NCBI RefSeq assembly: GCF_019583405.1
Contig: NZ_SZUU01000003.1
Span: forward strand, 124,001 to 188,000
Length of the DNA stretch: 64,000 nt
Direction: 5' to 3'
Source of the DNA: Bacteroides fragilis
GTDB taxonomy: Bacteria > Bacteroidota > Bacteroidia > Bacteroidales > Bacteroidaceae
In this document: piece after piece, positions 1-8,890 of the stretch
How the letters are laid out: every line of letters begins with the position of its first letter
Position numbering within the stretch: position 1 is the stretch's first letter
Notes under the pieces: generated by a model
Seen by the model: only the letters and a program-made list of their open reading frames with translations
What the model was told of the DNA's origin: nothing
Databases searched by the model: none
Program-made: the position numbers and the translations under genes

Positions 1-18
1 GAGTATCATAATTGTTCG

Positions 19-2532
19 TTATTTAATCTTCTTTTTTAAGAAATCAAGTGCTTTTTCTACGGCTTTTTCCTTTACTTTTTCCTTCACGGAATCTTTATTG
101 GCCGTAGTTGCCGAATCCAGTCCCAGTTTTTTCCCTATTTCGCTTATTGCCTTATCTGTGACTGCTTCCACTGCCTGGTTGGTCATGCTTTTCGTATCCA
201 GTGAAACTTTGGGCGAAGAGAAAGTGCCCCCTATTTTCAGGTCGAGTGTAGTCAGTTTGGCAATATCACCCGCTGATGCCGGCAGCTTGATTTTTCCCGA
301 GTAGTCGATGCTCTGGTCAAGTCCCGTACTTCCTGAAAGGTTCATCACATAGTCTCCTAACTTAATGTCGAACGGTTCGGTAGACACCCTTCCCTCTTTG
401 ATGGTGAAGTCCAGCGTCATGTCCTTCACTTTCATATCTTTGAGTTCAGGCTTCTTCACGGCATCGGCTATCTGGTCGATAACCTTTACACCGCTGAGGC
501 TAAGGTCTTTGGTCGAAAGGCTGCCATTGCCTTGCATCGTATCCATGACGGGCTCCATCCGGTTGTCGAGCAAAGTCTGCACATGCATGTTGCCGGAGAA
601 GTTTCCTTTCAGATTCTCGAAAATAGGAGCCATTTGCTGTACCATATTCAATTCTTTGTAGGCTTGTGCAAAGCTGAGTCCCTCCAGGCGGAACCCCGCA
701 TTCATCTCCGGTTTTTTTAAGTCGGCGGTAGAATAATATCCGTTCATAATAGCCTTGCCTCCCATGGTGTTCATCGACAGGTTTTTCATATCCACTTTTC
801 CGTCTTTTACAACCAGTTTTCCATTCATATTCGTAAAGGCCATCTTGTCGAACAATACCTCTTTCAGGTTGGCATCCATCTGGAAATCGATATTGCGTGG
901 AACCTCTATCAGGCTGGCTGCTTCATCGGGCGAAGCTGCCTGTGCCGTTTGGGTGGTACTGTCGGTTGAGACTGTCATAAAGTCGTTCAGATTGAGATGG
1001 TTCGACCGGACATTCAAGGTACCTTTCAATGTAGTGCCTTTCAGAGCATAACCCATGTAATTTTCAAATCGGCTGTCGGTAGTAAGGTCGTTCTTGCCAA
1101 TAGCTACTGTGGTCTCGCTGAGTTGCAGATATTTCGGAGTGAAAGTGAACAGGGATTGTCTGATTTCTACATCAGGTATCTCTTTCATTTTTAGTTTCAT
1201 GTCGCTAAGGGCGATGGTACCCGATGCGGAGAAACGGTCATATTGCTCTTTTTCGATGTACGAAAGGCGTCCGCCCATCTTCATATCTGCACGAATGGTG
1301 CCATTCAGTTCCATGTCGTCCAACGGGTATACTTGCTTGATCATTCCTAAATTAAGCACTCCCTTTGCTTCGGCTGTAAAGTCCGGATCGCTGACCGGTG
1401 TCTTTATATCGGCAGTCAGGCTAAACGGGTTGTTTGCCAGACGGAAGCTGAAAGGACGAATGTTGATTTCTGTCAGGTCGATATTACCTCCCGGGTTACG
1501 TACTTGTGCGTCAATGTTGATCTGGTCGACTCCTGCCGGCAGGGACGGATAACGGAACATGGCATTCTTTACTGATAATTGCACATCGAACCGGGGGACG
1601 GTATCACCTTGCAATACTCCTTTTGCCGTGGCTTCGAGGGTAGCGGTTCCGTCTGTTTTCAGATTCTTGAATTCTTTGGAGTAGATGGCTGGTATCAGGG
1701 ACAGAATTTCCTTAAAGCCCACTTCGCTGGTATTGAGCTTCAGGTCCATGTCGATGGCAGGATCTTTCAGTTCTACCCATCCGTCGATGCCTGCCTTAAT
1801 GGCGTTGAGGCGAAATTCATTCTTTTTCAGTGTGAATTTGTGATGTACGAGGTCAGCGTCCACGTCCATTTTGGCATAGATGTTGGCTTGTGAGAGGAAG
1901 GGAATACCATTCATCTTATAAGTCAGGGCTTCGGTCTCTGCTTCTAAATTGAGCAAAGTCTGGTCGCTGCCCAGGTCGCCCGAGCAAAGCGCATTGAAAT
2001 TGTGTATGTCGGCATACATGGCGGACTGCCGGTCGTCATACACCACATTCATGTTCTTGATAACAAAGCGCTGAAGTTTAACCCGGAAGGGAGAAGATTC
2101 GCTGCTCTCCGATGTCTCGCTGACGGTGGCTGAATCGGGTTTCATGATATCCCAGTTGGCTTTGCCGTCAGGAAGTACGATGGCATGTAGCCAGGTATCT
2201 GTGACAGATACTTTGGAAACATCGTATCCGCTGTCTCCGAAGAGCGAAAACAGGTTAATGGCGGCAGTAACTTCACCGGCTTTCACCAGCGTGTCGTTTT
2301 CAAACGCTCCTGTTCCTTTCAGCCAAAAATCGTTTAGGGTAACGGAAGCTTTCGGGAAATTACGGAACAGACTGATGTCGAGGCTGCTGAAATCGAACCG
2401 GGCGTTCAGCATTTTGTTTCCTTCGGCTTTTACGATACCTTCAATTTTGCCACGGAAGGCAAAAGGAAGGAGAAACATCAGTATCAGGATGACACCGATG
2501 ACGATTGTTGTAATTTTGAGTCCTTTTTTCAT
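19..2532 (-). CDS. AsmA family protein
   Basis: The protein has 837 residues. It starts with a short basic end and one hydrophobic helix (residues about 4-26, MKKGLKITTIVIGVILILM), followed by a long periplasmic part rich in beta-strand-like repeats. The last 200 residues, including GNGSLSTKDLSLSGVKVIDQ, match the AsmA C-terminal region. Family members are anchored in the inner membrane and affect outer-membrane assembly or lipid transport between membranes; the exact role here is inferred from the family. I chose the start at 2532 because the helix follows directly; 21 extra in-frame codons upstream look non-coding. It stands alone: a large palindrome (2635-2726) separates it from the helicase gene. 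Family call confident, function loose. Confidence 0.85.
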   Translation of the reverse strand: MKKGLKITTIVIGVILILMFLLPFAFRGKIEGIVKAEGNKMLNARFDFSSLDISLFRNFPKASVTLNDFWLKGTGAFENDTLVKAGEVTAAINLFSLFGDSGYDVSKVSVTDTWLHAIVLPDGKANWDIMKPDSATVSETSESSESSPFRVKLQRFVIKNMNVVYDDRQSAMYADIHNFNALCSGDLGSDQTLLNLEAETEALTYKMNGIPFLSQANIYAKMDVDADLVHHKFTLKKNEFRLNAIKAGIDGWVELKDPAIDMDLKLNTSEVGFKEILSLIPAIYSKEFKNLKTDGTATLEATAKGVLQGDTVPRFDVQLSVKNAMFRYPSLPAGVDQINIDAQVRNPGGNIDLTEINIRPFSFRLANNPFSLTADIKTPVSDPDFTAEAKGVLNLGMIKQVYPLDDMELNGTIRADMKMGGRLSYIEKEQYDRFSASGTIALSDMKLKMKEIPDVEIRQSLFTFTPKYLQLSETTVAIGKNDLTTDSRFENYMGYALKGTTLKGTLNVRSNHLNLNDFMTVSTDSTTQTAQAASPDEAASLIEVPRNIDFQMDANLKEVLFDKMAFTNMNGKLVVKDGKVDMKNLSMNTMGGKAIMNGYYSTADLKKPEMNAGFRLEGLSFAQAYKELNMVQQMAPIFENLKGNFSGNMHVQTLLDNRMEPVMDTMQGNGSLSTKDLSLSGVKVIDQIADAVKKPELKDMKVKDMTLDFTIKEGRVSTEPFDIKLGDYVMNLSGSTGLDQSIDYSGKIKLPASAGDIAKLTTLDLKIGGTFSSPKVSLDTKSMTNQAVEAVTDKAISEIGKKLGLDSATTANKDSVKEKVKEKAVEKALDFLKKKIK

Positions 2533-2634
2533 AATTGCACTGGTTGTTAGGTTGATAGTGGTAACAAAGTTAATAATAAAAGACGAGAAGTCCAAGGTGA
2601 TGATGGATTATGTTTGGATAGGAGCAAGTTAAGC

Positions 2635-2726
2635 TCACCACAGAGTAACACGGAGTCTCACAGAAATTTTAAGTACCTATAATAAAAGATTAAAACTCTG
2701 TGAAGTTCCGTGTTACTCTGTGGTGA
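2635..2726. repeat. long imperfect palindrome with CCACAGAG ends
   Basis: The arms 2635-2654 and 2707-2726 are perfect 20-bp inverted repeats (left arm TCACCACAGAGTAACACGGA). A second short stem, TCACAGA with TCTGTGA, lies just inside. The loop is AT-rich. It sits between two minus-strand genes and could end helicase transcripts, but there is no clear T-run. Two other spacers carry related CACAGA-type palindromes (32091-32178 and 53982-54037). Confidence 0.85.
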
Positions 2727-2761
2727 ATCGACTTCAAGACCATTGAAGAAATGAACTTATC

Positions 2762-4762
2762 TTATTTCTTCTTTTTTCGTAATTCCTCTGCGATTCGCCA
2801 TTGTATGGCCGCTTCTGTCTCTTTCCCCACCTTCAGCAGTGCATCTCCAAAAAGTTCGTGTGCACCTGGATGTTCCGGTTTCAAGGTGGTTGCTTTGTCA
2901 AGATCGGCCAAGGCGCCTTCCGTATTCTCTGTTTTCAGACGGAGTTTGCCCCGGTTGTAGAGTGCCTTGAAATCTGTCGGACGAAGACTGACTGCCCGGT
3001 TCAGGCAACTCTCGGCATCAAAGAACTCTTTCTCGTTGAAAAGTGTGATTCCTTTCCGTATCCATGCATCGGTGTATTCGGGATATAGTTCGATTGCTTT
3101 GTCGTAATTGGCCAGTGCAGCCCGGGTATCATGTGCCTGGGTGATGCATTCGTTGCCCATCAGCAGATATTCCCGTGCGTACTTTTGCAGACTTTTTTGC
3201 TGTGCGGCCATTTGTTCCTGTAACTTCCTTTTCTGTTCACGCAACAGGTTGATGACACCCAGTTTCCGGCGGATCAGTCTTCGGGCGGTAGGCTTCTCTA
3301 TGTCATAACGGGAGTGGATGGCCAAGAAGAACTGTTCAAGACACGCTTCGAAATCTCCTTTATCGAAAGCACGGGCAGCTGCGGCATATTGCACATCGGC
3401 TTGTGCCTGTTTCAGAGCTTTGTCGATAGCTTGCCGGTTGTTGAATCTTCCGGAAAAACTTACGATTTCGGGACGGACAAAGATGTCGGCACGGCTGACA
3501 GGCTTTTTTAATTGAATGCCCTCGAGCGAGGTGCAACGGCTGAGAGCTACGTATGCTTGTCCTCCGGCGAACACTCCACCGGTGAAGTCGATAACTACGC
3601 GACTGAAGGTCAATCCCTGGCTTTTGTGTACGGTGATGGCCCATGCCAGCCGAATGGGATATTGAGTGAAGGTGCCTAATTCTTCTTCTTCGATCTCTTT
3701 TTTTTCTTCATTGTACTTATAGCGAATGTTTCGCCACGATTCACGGTGGACATCGCACTCTTTACCGTCATCGGTGATGACATAGATGATACCGTCGTTA
3801 TCGATTCCGCTTACTACACCGATGGTCCCGTTCACCCAGCGGCGTTCAAAATCGTTCTTGATAAAGATGATTTGTGCTCCGGGTTTCAAAGTCAGGTCCT
3901 TGGATGTCGGCAGGCTGCTTTCGGGAAAATCTCCGTTGATTTCGCCTTCGAATACTACCGGATCTCCGGGGAGTTCGGCAAGTCGTCGGTCATTGATGGT
4001 TTCCACCGTATCGCGACGGGTGGCAAGGGTGATGTACATATCCTCTTCCGAGGCATCGATGGGAGCGCCATAGCGGGTATTGAGCAACTGAAGGTCTGCG
4101 GCTCCGGCAGCTCCGCTGCGAATGTGATCGAGTACGCTGACAAAAACCGCGTCCGACTGCCGGTATACCTTTTGCAATTCGATGGATACCAACTCTATTT
4201 CGTTGAAAACCCGTGCCGAAAAAAAGTAAGGAGTGGGATAGAAACGGTTGATGATTTCTCGTTCATCTCCTTTGATCACCGGTTCCAGCTGGAATACATC
4301 GCCCACCAGTAAAACCTGTTTCCCGCCGAATGGGTCACGCAGGTTGCGGCTGTATACTCGCAGGATACGGTCTACGGCATCAATCATATCTGCCCGCACC
4401 ATCGATATCTCGTCGATAATGACCAACTCTACCTGTTCCAACAGTTTCCGATGGGGCTTGGTATACTTGAAGAATTCGTGGATACGTCCTCGTTGCAGGC
4501 TTAGGTTGGGGTCGTCGGGCAGCAATGGATGGAAGGGGAGCTTGAAGAAACTGTGTAAAGTACTGCCACCGGCATTAATGGCGGCGATGCCGGTGGGGGC
4601 CAGTACGATATGCTTTTTCTTGGTGTTCTTGCAGATATACTTCAGGAAAGTTGATTTACCCGTCCCCGCTTTTCCGGTGAGGAAAACCGATTGCCGGGTG
4701 TACTGAATCAGGTTCAGTGCATCCTGAAATTCTTTATTGCCGGTGTCTATAGTAAATTCCAC
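2762..4762 (-). CDS. PIF1/RecD-like helicase with C-terminal TPR repeats
   Basis: The protein has 666 residues. Residues 1-450 form a superfamily 1B helicase of the PIF1 type: Walker A GKAGTGKST (30-38), motif Ia VLAPTGIAAINAGG, Walker B VIIDEIS (114-120), and a late HKSQGLTF motif. Residues about 520-660 contain tetratricopeptide repeats (LANYDKAIELYPEYTDAWI, then two more units). PIF1 enzymes unwind DNA 5' to 3', including G-quadruplexes and R-loops; the TPR tail suggests a protein partner. The start at 4762 lies one base from the stop of the upstream HAD gene, so the two are co-transcribed and probably translationally coupled. Domain calls are firm; the cellular role is not. Confidence 0.88.
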   Translation of the reverse strand: MEFTIDTGNKEFQDALNLIQYTRQSVFLTGKAGTGKSTFLKYICKNTKKKHIVLAPTGIAAINAGGSTLHSFFKLPFHPLLPDDPNLSLQRGRIHEFFKYTKPHRKLLEQVELVIIDEISMVRADMIDAVDRILRVYSRNLRDPFGGKQVLLVGDVFQLEPVIKGDEREIINRFYPTPYFFSARVFNEIELVSIELQKVYRQSDAVFVSVLDHIRSGAAGAADLQLLNTRYGAPIDASEEDMYITLATRRDTVETINDRRLAELPGDPVVFEGEINGDFPESSLPTSKDLTLKPGAQIIFIKNDFERRWVNGTIGVVSGIDNDGIIYVITDDGKECDVHRESWRNIRYKYNEEKKEIEEEELGTFTQYPIRLAWAITVHKSQGLTFSRVVIDFTGGVFAGGQAYVALSRCTSLEGIQLKKPVSRADIFVRPEIVSFSGRFNNRQAIDKALKQAQADVQYAAAARAFDKGDFEACLEQFFLAIHSRYDIEKPTARRLIRRKLGVINLLREQKRKLQEQMAAQQKSLQKYAREYLLMGNECITQAHDTRAALANYDKAIELYPEYTDAWIRKGITLFNEKEFFDAESCLNRAVSLRPTDFKALYNRGKLRLKTENTEGALADLDKATTLKPEHPGAHELFGDALLKVGKETEAAIQWRIAEELRKKKK

Positions 4763-4763
4763 G

Positions 4764-5549
4764 TCAGATGATACCGAAATGTTTTAATGCTTTTTGTATG
4801 CCGTCTTCGTCCACCGATGCAGTCACATAATCGGCTGCCTCTTTGACTTCGTCGTTTGCGTTGCCCATGGCCACTCCAATGGCTGCATGGCGCAGCATGC
4901 TGATGTCGTTGCCTCCGTCACCGAATGCCATTGTCTCTTCCAGGCGGATGCCGAAATGGCGGATGATTTCGTCTATCCCTTTTTGCTTACGGATACCTTT
5001 TGCCACAACATCTGTGAATGCCGGAAACCAACGTCCGGACTCGCAGTGCGGGAGTAAAGGCAATATGTTTTTTTCGTTTTCGGTGGTGATGAACGGGGTC
5101 ATCTGGAAGATCTCGGTTTGGGTAGCTTCGGCAGTAGTCTGGACGGGCAGGATGTCTACATGCAGGAACTCGTGGAAAATTTGGTTTACCAGTTCGTTGG
5201 GGTTGCAGACGGCTACGGTATGTTCGGCGACAAAGATGCAGGGAAAACCTTTCTCGTCCGAAAGGGCAGCAAGTGTCTTGACATCTTCTGCCGGGATGGA
5301 ATGTTTGTAAATCACTTCATCTCCTACAAAGCAGTATCCTCCGTTCATGGTGATGTAACCGTCTATCAAACTTTGTTTCTGGAGAGCCGACAGGTTGTTA
5401 ATAATCGCTTTCGGACGTCCGGTAGCAATGAAAATCTTAATTCCTTTAGCTTTGGCTTCGGTTATGGCCGAGAGGGCAGACGAAGGAATTTCGTGCGTGT
5501 TGAAACTAACCAACGTCCCGTCTATATCAAAAAACAGGGCTTTTATCAT
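4764..5549 (-). CDS. Cof-type HAD-IIB phosphatase
   Basis: The 261-residue protein begins with the HAD nucleophile motif DIDGT (residues 8-12), has the motif II stretch IFIATGRPK, and ends with the metal-binding motif FGDGGND, the pattern of the Cof/YbiV subfamily of sugar-phosphate or nucleotide phosphatases. The cap domain lies between motifs II and III. The substrate cannot be read from sequence. It is the first gene of a two-gene unit with the PIF1-like helicase. A minus-strand -7 box (5572-5579) lies just upstream, which fits a start at 5549. Confidence 0.9.
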   Translation of the reverse strand: MIKALFFDIDGTLVSFNTHEIPSSALSAITEAKAKGIKIFIATGRPKAIINNLSALQKQSLIDGYITMNGGYCFVGDEVIYKHSIPAEDVKTLAALSDEKGFPCIFVAEHTVAVCNPNELVNQIFHEFLHVDILPVQTTAEATQTEIFQMTPFITTENEKNILPLLPHCESGRWFPAFTDVVAKGIRKQKGIDEIIRHFGIRLEETMAFGDGGNDISMLRHAAIGVAMGNANDEVKEAADYVTASVDEDGIQKALKHFGII

Positions 5550-5571
5550 ACGTCTTTTCTTTAATGGAGCA

Positions 5572-5579
5572 CAAATGTA
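5572..5579 (-). promoter_or_regulatory. -7 box for the HAD-helicase operon
   Basis: On the minus strand this reads TACATTTG, a perfect match to the Bacteroides -7 consensus TAnnTTTG, about 23 bases before the HAD start codon. Confidence 0.6.
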
Positions 5580-5660
5580 CTGAAAAAGCCTGATATAGAG
5601 TAACTGAATACCACAATGATGGTAAATTTTAACTGCTGTCTGCTAAAATAGCTCATTTGG

Positions 5661-5692
5661 TTTCATTATGAAACAGATGAATTGTACATTTG
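5661..5692 (+). promoter_or_regulatory. promoter of the PatB-like gene
   Basis: TACATTTG at 5685-5692 matches the Bacteroides -7 consensus. TTTC at 5661-5664, exactly 20 bases upstream, is one base off the TTTG -33 element. The start codon at 5720 follows at a normal distance, which supports rejecting the earlier ATG at 5690. Confidence 0.6.
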
Positions 5693-5719
5693 CAGGCTGA
5701 ACTTAAAAAGAGAACCCTT

Positions 5720-6904
5720 ATGAAATATAACTTTGATGAAGTGATAGAACGCCGGGGGACAGACTCGGTGAAGTATGACGCAGTGCCGGAACGTTGGGGA
5801 CGAAATGACCTGCTTCCGATGTGGGTGGCCGACATGGATTTCCGTACTCCACCTTTTGTGATAGAAGCCATCCGTCGCCGGTTGGATCATGAAGTGTTGG
5901 GATATACTTTTGCCTGCGAAGCCTGGTATACATCCATTATCAACTGGCAGAAAGAACGCCATGGGTGGAATATTACCCGGGAGATGCTGACATTTACTCC
6001 GGGAATTGTGCGTGGACTGGCTTTTGCTTTGCAATGTTTCACTGTTCCGGGCGATCGGGTGATGGTGATGCCTCCTGTCTACCATCCGTTTTTTCTGGTA
6101 ACGGAACATAATCATCGGGAAGTGGTCTATAGTCCGTTGGTCTTGGAAGATGGACAGTATCAGATCGATTTCGAACGTTTCCGTACCGATGTGAAAGGAT
6201 GCAAAATACTGATCCTTAGTAATCCGCATAATCCGGGAGGACGTGTATGGACCCGGGAAGAGTTGGCTGAGATTGCGGAAATCTGTTATGAGAATCAGGT
6301 TTTGGTCATTTCGGACGAAATCCATGCCGACCTGACATTGCCCGGATATACGCATCCCACTTTTGCGTTGGTATCGGAGAAAGCCCGTCGGAATTCACTC
6401 GTGTTTATGTCGCCCAGTAAAGCTTTCAACATGCCGGGACTTGCCAGTTCGTACTGTATTATAGAGGATGAAGACATTCGTCGTCGTTTCCAGGCGTATA
6501 TGGAGGCCAGTGAGTTCAGTGAAGGACATTTGTTTGCTTATCTTGGAGTGGCCGCTGCTTATAGTAATGGAACGGAGTGGTTGGATCAGGTGTTGGAATA
6601 CATTCAGGGAAATATTGATTTTACGGACGAATATCTGAAAGCGAATATCCCCGTAATACGGATGATTCGTCCCCAGGCTTCTTACTTGATTTTCCTGGAC
6701 TGTCGCGAACTGGGACTGTCGCAGAAAGAATTAGTAAGTTTCTTTGTTGATGATGCACATCTGGCACTGAACGATGGTGCAATGTTTGGCAAAGAGGGAG
6801 AAGGATTTATGCGTCTTAACGTGGCTTGTCCGCGAAGTGTGCTGAAGCAGGCACTGGATCAGATAAAGCAGGCATACGGGAAGAAGCATGACACAATAGC
6901 ATAA
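5720..6904 (+). CDS. MalY/PatB family aminotransferase or cystathionine beta-lyase
   Basis: The 394-residue protein is a fold-type I PLP enzyme of the MalY/PatB group. The N-terminus MKYNFDEVIERRGTDSVKYD and the following MWVADMDF are typical of the group, and the PLP lysine sits in SPSKAFNMPG. Members usually split cystathionine or cysteine C-S bonds; some act as aminotransferases. I chose 5720 because the promoter -7 box ends at 5692, after the upstream ATG at 5690. The next gene, another sulfur amino acid PLP enzyme, starts 31 bases downstream, so the two probably form a methionine/cysteine unit. Confidence 0.88.
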   Translation: MKYNFDEVIERRGTDSVKYDAVPERWGRNDLLPMWVADMDFRTPPFVIEAIRRRLDHEVLGYTFACEAWYTSIINWQKERHGWNITREMLTFTPGIVRGLAFALQCFTVPGDRVMVMPPVYHPFFLVTEHNHREVVYSPLVLEDGQYQIDFERFRTDVKGCKILILSNPHNPGGRVWTREELAEIAEICYENQVLVISDEIHADLTLPGYTHPTFALVSEKARRNSLVFMSPSKAFNMPGLASSYCIIEDEDIRRRFQAYMEASEFSEGHLFAYLGVAAAYSNGTEWLDQVLEYIQGNIDFTDEYLKANIPVIRMIRPQASYLIFLDCRELGLSQKELVSFFVDDAHLALNDGAMFGKEGEGFMRLNVACPRSVLKQALDQIKQAYGKKHDTIA

Positions 6905-6935
6905 TTTGTGGAATTTATATAAAAAGACTTTCAGG

Positions 6936-8171
6936 ATGAAAAAAAATAGTTTCGAGACACAAATACTGCATACTCCTTTTGAGAAAGAGGATGCATATCA
7001 TTCTCTTTCCATGCCGGTATATCATACTGCTGCTTATGAATTTGAAACTGCTGAAGAGATGGAAGCTGCTTTCTGTGGACGGACAGCCGGACATGCTTAT
7101 TCACGAATTACAAACCCTACAGTGCAGTACTTCGAGCAACGCATACAGGCTGTGACCGGTGCGTTGAGCGTGACGGCATTGAATTCCGGAATGGCTGCCA
7201 TCAGCAATGCTCTGATCACTTTGGCAAGTACAGGAGCTAATATCGTGACTTCGGCGCATTTATTCGGCAATACCTATTCATTCCTGAAAAGTACTTTAGG
7301 AGCTTTTGGGGTAGAAGTACGTTTCTGTGACCTGACATGTCTTGAAGAAGTGGAGAGGCAGATCGATGAAAATACTTGTGCGCTTTTTCTGGAGGTTATT
7401 ACCAATCCGCAGCTGGAAGTGGTCGATTTGAAAGCCCTTGCCGGTATTGTCCATAGCGCCGGAGTACCATTGCTGGCAGATACAACGGCGGTTCCTTTCC
7501 ATGTGTTTCGTGCCGCGGATTTCGGAGTCGATATTGAGATTGTGTCCAGTACGAAATATATTTCGGGAGGAGCTACCTGCATTGGAGGACTGATAATTGA
7601 CTATGGCACCTTTGATTGGGGCCATTCCGGTAAGTTGGAAGCTTTGAGTACAGAGACTGGGAAGGAGGCTTTTACCGCCAAACTCCGTAGGGAGATTCAT
7701 CGTAATCTCGGAGCATACATGACTCCCCAGGTAGCTTATATGCAGACACTCGGGCTTGAAACAATGGAAGTCCGGTTTGCCCGGCAGGCGGAAACATGTT
7801 TGAAACTGGCACGGTGTTTGCAAGAACTGCCGGAGGTTGAGTCGGTGAATTATACCGGCTTGGAGACCAATCCGTTTTATGAATTAAGTACCCGGCAGTT
7901 TGGTTCTCTTCCGGGCGCGATGTTGACGTTCGACCTTCCATCGCGTGAAATATGTTTTCGTTTCATAAATCGGTTGAGAATCATACGTAGGGCCACGAAC
8001 TTATTTGATAATAAAACGTTAGCTATCCATCCGGCAAGCACAATCTACGGTTCGTTTACCGAGAAGCAGCGCCGGGATATGGACATCAGTCAGAAAACCA
8101 TTCGCCTTTCGGTAGGGCTGGAACGGGCTGATGACCTGCTGGAAGATATCATACAGGCTCTGAAAAGCTAA
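6936..8171 (+). CDS. Cys/Met metabolism PLP enzyme (O-acetylhomoserine sulfhydrylase / cystathionine gamma-synthase type)
   Basis: The 411-residue protein belongs to the Cys/Met metabolism PLP family. Visible features are the N-terminal YEFETAEEM region, the HAYSRITNPT motif, and the PLP lysine in SSTKYISGGA. These enzymes make or break gamma C-S bonds of homoserine derivatives. Length and the ETQILHTPF start favour the O-acetylhomoserine sulfhydrylase / methionine gamma-lyase branch, but the exact reaction is uncertain. I prefer the ATG at 6936 over the in-frame one at 6906, because conserved family sequence begins there and AGG precedes it. It follows the PatB-like gene closely. Confidence 0.85.
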   Translation: MKKNSFETQILHTPFEKEDAYHSLSMPVYHTAAYEFETAEEMEAAFCGRTAGHAYSRITNPTVQYFEQRIQAVTGALSVTALNSGMAAISNALITLASTGANIVTSAHLFGNTYSFLKSTLGAFGVEVRFCDLTCLEEVERQIDENTCALFLEVITNPQLEVVDLKALAGIVHSAGVPLLADTTAVPFHVFRAADFGVDIEIVSSTKYISGGATCIGGLIIDYGTFDWGHSGKLEALSTETGKEAFTAKLRREIHRNLGAYMTPQVAYMQTLGLETMEVRFARQAETCLKLARCLQELPEVESVNYTGLETNPFYELSTRQFGSLPGAMLTFDLPSREICFRFINRLRIIRRATNLFDNKTLAIHPASTIYGSFTEKQRRDMDISQKTIRLSVGLERADDLLEDIIQALKS

Positions 8172-8196
8172 ATTTATCATTTACAAACTTTATACA

Positions 8197-8781
8197 ATGC
8201 TGCCAAAAAAAGAAAACCTGGAAGAAAAAGAGAGAACGAAACATACGGTTGATAGTCTGTATAAGGACTATGTCGACGACTTGTTTTCGTATGCTTTAGG
8301 ATTCGGGTTTGATAAACAGGCAGCGATGGATGCCATTCATGACGTGTTTTGCAGGGTATGTATTCGTGAGAAGGATGTTCAGGAGATACAGAATCCTAAA
8401 TTTTACTTGTTGCGTGCCCTGCGAAACCAATTGATTGACACCTATAAACTTAAACGGAACTATTCGGAGGTTCTTACCGGTGAGATTACCGATGAACTTC
8501 CATACAGAATCAAAATCACCGTGGAGGATGAAATGATCGCGGCGGAAGAACAGGCGGAAGTGTCACAGAAAGTCGATGAAATTCTGAGTGTGCTGACCGA
8601 ACGCCAACGCGAGATTATTTATTTACGCTACATGCAGGAATGTTCCTATGAGGAAATTGCGGAGATCATGCAAATCAGTGTTCCTGCTTGTCGTAAACTG
8701 CTCTATCGGACCTTACTTAAACTGAAGCACAATAATACGTTAGTGCTCTTCTATCTCTTACTTTCTATTAATGTTGGTTAA
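8197..8781 (+). CDS. ECF-type RNA polymerase sigma factor
   Basis: The 194-residue protein has sigma-70 region 2 near the N-terminus (YVDDLFSYALGFGFDKQAAM, then AIHDVFCRV) and region 4 near the C-terminus (LTERQREIIYLRYMQECSYE followed by a helix-turn-helix). This layout is that of Bacteroides extracytoplasmic-function sigma factors controlled by FecR-type anti-sigma factors. A FecR gene follows 109 bases downstream. Such pairs normally regulate a TonB-dependent transporter, but none is present here. The end is hydrophobic (LVLFYLLLSINVG), which is slightly unusual. Confidence 0.92.
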   Translation: MLPKKENLEEKERTKHTVDSLYKDYVDDLFSYALGFGFDKQAAMDAIHDVFCRVCIREKDVQEIQNPKFYLLRALRNQLIDTYKLKRNYSEVLTGEITDELPYRIKITVEDEMIAAEEQAEVSQKVDEILSVLTERQREIIYLRYMQECSYEEIAEIMQISVPACRKLLYRTLLKLKHNNTLVLFYLLLSINVG

Positions 8782-8890
8782 ATAAGGCACCAATTTAAAT
8801 TTTATTCGGGAAAAGTGGGTATGAAACCTGTGCCCGTTCGTGTTCTATGCAGACAATAGTGTTATTAAACTCTTTAAGCACCTATTCTGA

